From Ecdyonurus torrentis (taxonomy: Eukaryota > Arthropoda > Insecta > Ephemeroptera > Heptageniidae): DNA of 64,000 nt. The stretch is taken from assembly GCA_949318235.1 (NCBI GenBank), contig OX439132.1, positions 46,863,119-46,927,118 on the forward strand, given 5' to 3'. Made by a program: the position numbers and the translations under genes. The notes under the pieces were generated by a model. It did no database searches. It had not been told where the DNA came from and worked only from the letters and a program-made list of their open reading frames with translations. Positions 59,784 to 64,000 of the stretch are shown here, piece after piece (position 1 is the stretch's first letter; every line of letters begins with the position of its first letter).

Positions 59784-61021
59784 CAGGGGCGGCCCTAGCA
59801 TGTTTTTGAATTTCAAATTAAATTTGTAGCAAAAGTTATCAGCCGATTTTTATGATATTTTAGGATATGATAGTCAGAAAGTCAAATTTATCGCTAATAT
59901 ATTTTTTTTGTAGAAATTTGGAAATAAAAGGCCCTTAAAGGACCCTTAAACTGAAAAAATGGGTCCATTTTTTACTTTGCACTCCAAAAGTGCAACTCGG
60001 AAGTAAAATTTCTCATTAAAACTTTGTTTGGGTATTGGTGAGATATGGTGGACGCTAATTACAGACACGGCGTTGCTTTTTTCTTATTTTGGTCCCATTG
60101 GGACCCAATCAAAATTGACCAAAATTAAAATTTAGCAAAAAAATTAAAATTGGAATAGAAATTTGAAATTTTCCAGTTTAATATTTTTTTAATTTGCAAT
60201 TTCAAAAATCATATTTTCAAAATCCTAGAAGGGCCCAAAAGGGCCCTTTGGGGCCCTAACTTTGTTGCAAATAAAGATATTGCAAAAAAATTAGCACCAT
60301 TGAATTTCTAATGCTCAAGAACATAGGAATCGACTATTAACTTGCCTTCGTAGCTTTAAACCGAATTAATGGTTTTGGGCCCCTTTGCTAGTGCATGCCT
60401 TAGTGCATGCCTTAGTAACTGGGCCCTAAAAACCATTAATTCGGTTTAAAGCTACGAAGGCAAGTTAATAGTCGATTTCTATGTTCTTGAGCATTAAAAA
60501 TTCAATGGTGCAAATTTTTTTGCAATATCTTTATTTGCAACAAAGTTAGGGCCCCAAAGGGCCCTTTTGGGCCCTTCTAGGATTTTGAAAATATGATTTT
60601 TGAAATTGCAGACTCAAAAAATATTAAACTGGAAAATTTCAAATTTCTATTCCAATTTTAATTTTTTTGCTAAATTTTAATTTTGGTCAATTTTGATTGG
60701 GTCCCAATGGGACCAAAATAAGAAAAAAGCAACGCCGTGTCTGTAATTAGCGTCCACCATATCTCACCAATACCCAAACAAAGTTTTGTTGAGAAATTTT
60801 ATTTCCGAGTTGCACTTTTGGAGTGCAAAGTAAAAAATGGACCCATTTTTTCAGTTTAAGGGTCCTTTAAGGGCCTTTTATTTCCAAATTTCTACAAAAA
60901 AAATATATTAGCGATAAATTTGACTTTCTGACTATCATAAACTAAAATATCATAAAAATCGGCTGATAACTTTTGCTACAATTTTAATTTGAAATTCAAA
61001 AACATGCTAGGGCCGCCCCTG
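59784..61021. mobile_element. Palindromic hAT-type element with 8-bp target duplication
   Basis: The ends are CAGGGGCGGCCCTAGCATG and the complement; CATTTGAC is duplicated exactly on both sides (59776-59783 and 61022-61029). An 8-bp duplication with CAG...CTG ends fits hAT. The entire 1238 bp is a palindrome with a centre near 60400, where GTGCATGCCTTA is repeated. No coding capacity, so it is non-autonomous. It sits within the last codons of the retroviral env pseudogene and moves that gene's stop codon into the element (61007). Confidence 0.88.
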
Positions 61022-62770
61022 CATTTGACAAAAGCAACGTAAAACAGAAAACAAGAGAGAGAGAGTTATTATAATAATGACTGCAAAAATAAAATACTTC
61101 AACCACGTGTATATATTTTCGAACGGCGCACTTATCCATGATTGAACGTCATCGATTAATGATGACAGACCAAATTCGTAATTTTCTTTTTCTTGTATTG
61201 AATTTAATATATTTTGTAACGTTACTCCTTGTAATTTTGCATCAATTTTAGGAGGTAGTTCTAATGATTGTATCATTTTTTCGATTTGTGATAATCTAGC
61301 CTGCAACGTTGTTTTATTGTCCAGGCTGTTTTCTAGAAACTGCAATAAAGTTGATTCGATGTTCCCGGTAGGTATAGAAATAGTTTGAGGGGTTATTTCG
61401 TGTGTTATGTATCAAGTTGGCAATAATTCAAAATCTTCCGTAGTGAGTATACATTTTTCGTCTATATCAATCATGCCCGTTTTATCGATCTCGATAAAAA
61501 AATGCAAGTTGTCTGTTAGAGTAAAGTTATCGCAAATAACCTGTAAACGCAGCTTTTTTTCCACGCTGTATATCCATCTTTGCTTTTGAATATCTTTATA
61601 GAAGGTAGGGAGTGCAAACTTAGTCATTCTAACATCACAAAGTTCGCTTATCGGAGCTTCAATAGACTGTGTTAATAAAGAATACATACAGTGAGGTACT
61701 TTTTTAAAATAAAGAGGCCAATTAACATCACACAGAAAAATAGTAGAGTTTATACAATGATTATTAACTTCTTTTCTGTTAGCAAAGCATAAAATTGCAA
61801 ATCGTTTCGAACCGCTATATATGAGTCTGAGGGTTGTATGAAAACTGCTAATTTCGAATGATTTACGTAAGTAGGTAAAGAATGTGCAGAGTAAAGGTGG
61901 TAAACTCGAGAGGGTTGACTCAACGGAATATATATTAAAACTCGTATTTGGTGGTAGGATGGAGCGTTGACGACGCGTGCAATTTCATATATTTTATGTA
62001 AATTTTGATAATTAGGTTTAATTATAAAATTATATTTTTTAGGCATTTCATTTTTAATTTTATTCAAGGAATTAAGAAGTAAGTCTGGAACAATTAAATT
62101 AGAGCTTAATTTATGTTGCATTGCAAGGCCATAAGCATGTTGAACGCGTACCTATAAAATTTCTGTTTGCTGTATTTTAGTATGTAATATACGCAAAATA
62201 CTATTAATAATGTTCTTGTATTGTAGTTGGTTCAGCAAATCCGATAATTCTCTTATTTCTTTAGTTAACTGGTTCAAAATTAATTTAGAAAACGTAATAT
62301 ATGCTCCTATGCCTTCATTAAAAATAACAATATCCTGTACCACTGCAGTTAAATTTTTAATTTGTGTATTGATTCTGGCAATGTCGTCTTGCGTGGCAAT
62401 ATCATAGAGCCATTTTTGCATATTGCCTTAGGCTTTTATTCCACGTTTTTGTTTTTTACTCATAAAAATTAAATGCTTAAAATCATTAGTTTTAAAAATT
62501 AAATTATGTAATGATTGTTTAATAAAATCAATTTCAGGAGCAAAGTAAGGATCATTATTTTTGTAGACATCAAAAATTTTAACTTGATTTTCTAATTCAT
62601 AAATATTAGCTTTAATATCATTTAGATTGATTGAGAAAGCCAAGACAGTATATTCATTTGTAAAATATATCTGAACGATCAATAAATATTAAGCCATTAG
62701 AATGAATAGGAGTTGGTTTTAAATCATACCGTGCTGCTAATCTCAAACATAATAGAATGAGGCAGAACAT
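61022..62770 (-). pseudogene. env: Errantivirus-like envelope (env), decayed
   Basis: Minus strand. A splice acceptor (TTGTTTTAG, near 62785) precedes an ATG at 62770 with a hydrophobic start (MFCLILLCLRLAARYD), as in spliced errantivirus env. A frame change follows near 62690. The SU part ends at a furin-type site, KKQKRG (near 62440), directly before a TAA at 62430-62428. The TM part runs through 62421-62152 and 62121-61750 (stops at 62154 and 61752), shifts frame near 61790, has another stop at 61414-61412, and continues over 61345-61022. It has a helical stretch, a membrane segment (FIFAVIIIITLSLLFSVLRC) and a short tail. Layout and motifs match Gypsy-type env proteins, which are class I/F-like fusion proteins. 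With several stops and two shifts it cannot be expressed. Confidence 0.78.
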
Positions 62771-62785
62771 TGTAGTTGATATCTA

Positions 62786-63259
62786 AAACAAAGGAGAAAA
62801 AAAATAATGAATTTTTGATATAAATTTACTCCGTTAGTGTTGATCAATTGTATAAAAGCATCGGGAAAAAAATGTATACGAGCACTTCAAATGTCATGCT
62901 AATTACTTATATTTCGTATAATACTTTATACAGAATAACTATAAGAGAGTGGGAATGATGATATCTGTGGTCATTGCTCGAACGACACGCGCACGCTCCA
63001 AATCATTGATTTTTATAGAGCGTAGTATGGTAAACCGGGCACTGTTCTGTCTACTTGAAGCATAAAAACAAGTAAATAGTAAAAAAAAAATATGAATAAT
63101 AATATGTAACCATACTCAACATTTTGAATGTTAAGAGTCTTTTTGTTAGTTCATTTTCATTTTGTTTAAATAATTCTTTCTTTTTTGTAATTTATATTAT
63201 TATTATTTTTTTTTTTTTAATATTTTATTATACCTGTTTTATATAATCGAACTATACGC
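62786..63259 (-). other. Spacer between pol and env
   Basis: No ORF. Contains the splice acceptor used for env at its downstream end and poly-T/A runs. Overlapping pol/env is usual in errantiviruses, so this 0.47-kb gap may reflect insertion or expansion. Confidence 0.5.
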
Positions 63260-64000
63260 TTAGTCTCTATATCTAATAGGAACAGTTATTTTCTTACGTA
63301 AGTTATAAAGACCAGATCGCTGCCTTTCATTATTTTCAACTGGATTCTCAGGTTCTTGATTAATTTCATCACTACTAGACGTACTTAATGAACCGAAAAT
63401 TTCGGATTCGTTTAAAATTATTTCTTCAGTATCATGATGATTCTGAGAGACATCCGAAACTACTATGCTCGACACAGAAATGTTATCATGGTAAGTTAAA
63501 TCGATTTGTTCCTCATGAAAACTAAGGAGATCAGATATGCTACTGACGGCATCCTCTGTCTCCGAGAGGTCATTGCCCTCTGCTAGAGCTGGCGAGATCG
63601 CAGTGCTACTTGCGTTAGAAAAACGTGTAGGCAAACTTTCCGACATTGTGTTATTTGTGACACTTATATCGCCTGGATGGTTAAGCAATGAAATATCAAC
63701 CGAAAAATAATTTTTTTCGATTTTTTTTCGGTTGCATTACATTACTATTTGCACATTCACTCGCGTTTTCAGTATTTTTAGACTCTGTAATATTTTCGGT
63801 ATCTCGTTGTTTTTGTATTTGGTCCAAGTCTGTTTGAGTAAGGACTTCTAAGGTACTAGGATGATAAATTTTAAGAAAATCTGCATGAGCTAGTTCTACT
63901 TTAGTTTTATCAGCCACTAATTCGATCAAGAAAATAGATTCAAAAACCTCTTTTTTTACTAGATAAGGACCAACATATTTATTTTGTTGAATTTTCTTTG
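63260..64000 (-). pseudogene. pol: Ty3/Gypsy (errantivirus-like) pol, integrase C-terminus and tail, partial
   Basis: Runs in from the right edge on the minus strand. Its first visible residues, KKIQQNKYVGPYLVKKE, are the GPY/F module of the integrase C-terminal domain, followed by IELVADKTKVELAHADFLKIYH. The frame ends at 63696 just after a Lys-rich stretch coded by A-runs. The next block (63688-63260) lies in another frame: an acidic Ser/Thr-rich tail that ends RSGLYNLRKKITVPIRYRD, the usual Ty3/Gypsy integrase tail. The switch falls among T-homopolymers (63708-63730), so a one-base indel is the likely cause. Integrase would insert the provirus; only its non-catalytic end is in the window. 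Downstream on the same strand lies env, giving the pol-env order. Confidence 0.78.

Overview
This is AT-rich eukaryotic nuclear DNA, most likely from an insect. The evidence is the GT-AG introns, the Ty3/Gypsy (errantivirus-type) endogenous retroviruses, the PIF/Harbinger, Merlin, mariner and hAT elements, and the abundance of (GA)n, (TA)n and (CA)n microsatellites. I cannot fix the order; a hymenopteran would fit but this is inference. I see no clear host single-copy gene, rRNA, tRNA or CRISPR array. The window is a nested accumulation of mobile and virus-derived DNA.

Layout. 1-3619 (minus): 5' half of an apparently intact Ty3/Gypsy element, running off the left edge: pol (protease and start of RT), gag, a leader with a tRNA-Leu primer-binding site and a TGTA...TACA LTR. 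Gag and pol are joined by a textbook -1 frameshift site. 5739-14985: a 9.2 kb PIF/Harbinger transposon with 16-bp perfect TIRs and TTTA flanks. It carries a decayed DDE transposase (plus) and a four-exon MADF-type accessory gene (minus) whose only visible defect is one stop codon; at least six palindromic elements sit inside it. 15018-16052: a broken Merlin/IS1595-type transposase. 16.1-22.7 kb: noncoding, with interspersed repeat families that recur at 32-36 kb. 22678-24045: a palindromic mariner-like derivative. 24083-26928 (minus): an A32-like packaging-ATPase pseudogene next to a broken envelope-like glycoprotein gene, a virus-like pair. 28.5-30.4 kb: a decayed tnp2/CACTA-like transposase. 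31943-32181: an isolated exon resembling a DUF4806 protein. 35.9-38.1 kb: a segmental duplication around (TA)n tracts. 39053-45104: a 6 kb element with TCTAAC-iterated ends, packed with foldback and MITE copies. 45.1-51.8 kb: simple repeats, a 38-bp minisatellite and AT-rich DNA without recognisable genes.

51.8-56.0 kb (minus): a compact, virus-like run of small ORFs (two of them paralogous) followed by a second member of the envelope-like family with an unusually long cytoplasmic tail. It is cut on its upstream side by a 3.2 kb inverted-repeat element (56012-59175). 59176-64000 (minus): the 3' part of an errantivirus-like endogenous retrovirus: integrase C-terminus and tail, a spliced and decayed env, and a possible LTR promoter. 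A fully palindromic hAT element with a perfect 8-bp target duplication has inserted at the very end of env.

Most coding breaks (Harbinger transposase, both envelope-like genes, integrase tail, small ORF at 55.8 kb) lie in or beside homopolymer runs, so both genuine decay and uncorrected long-read indels must be considered.
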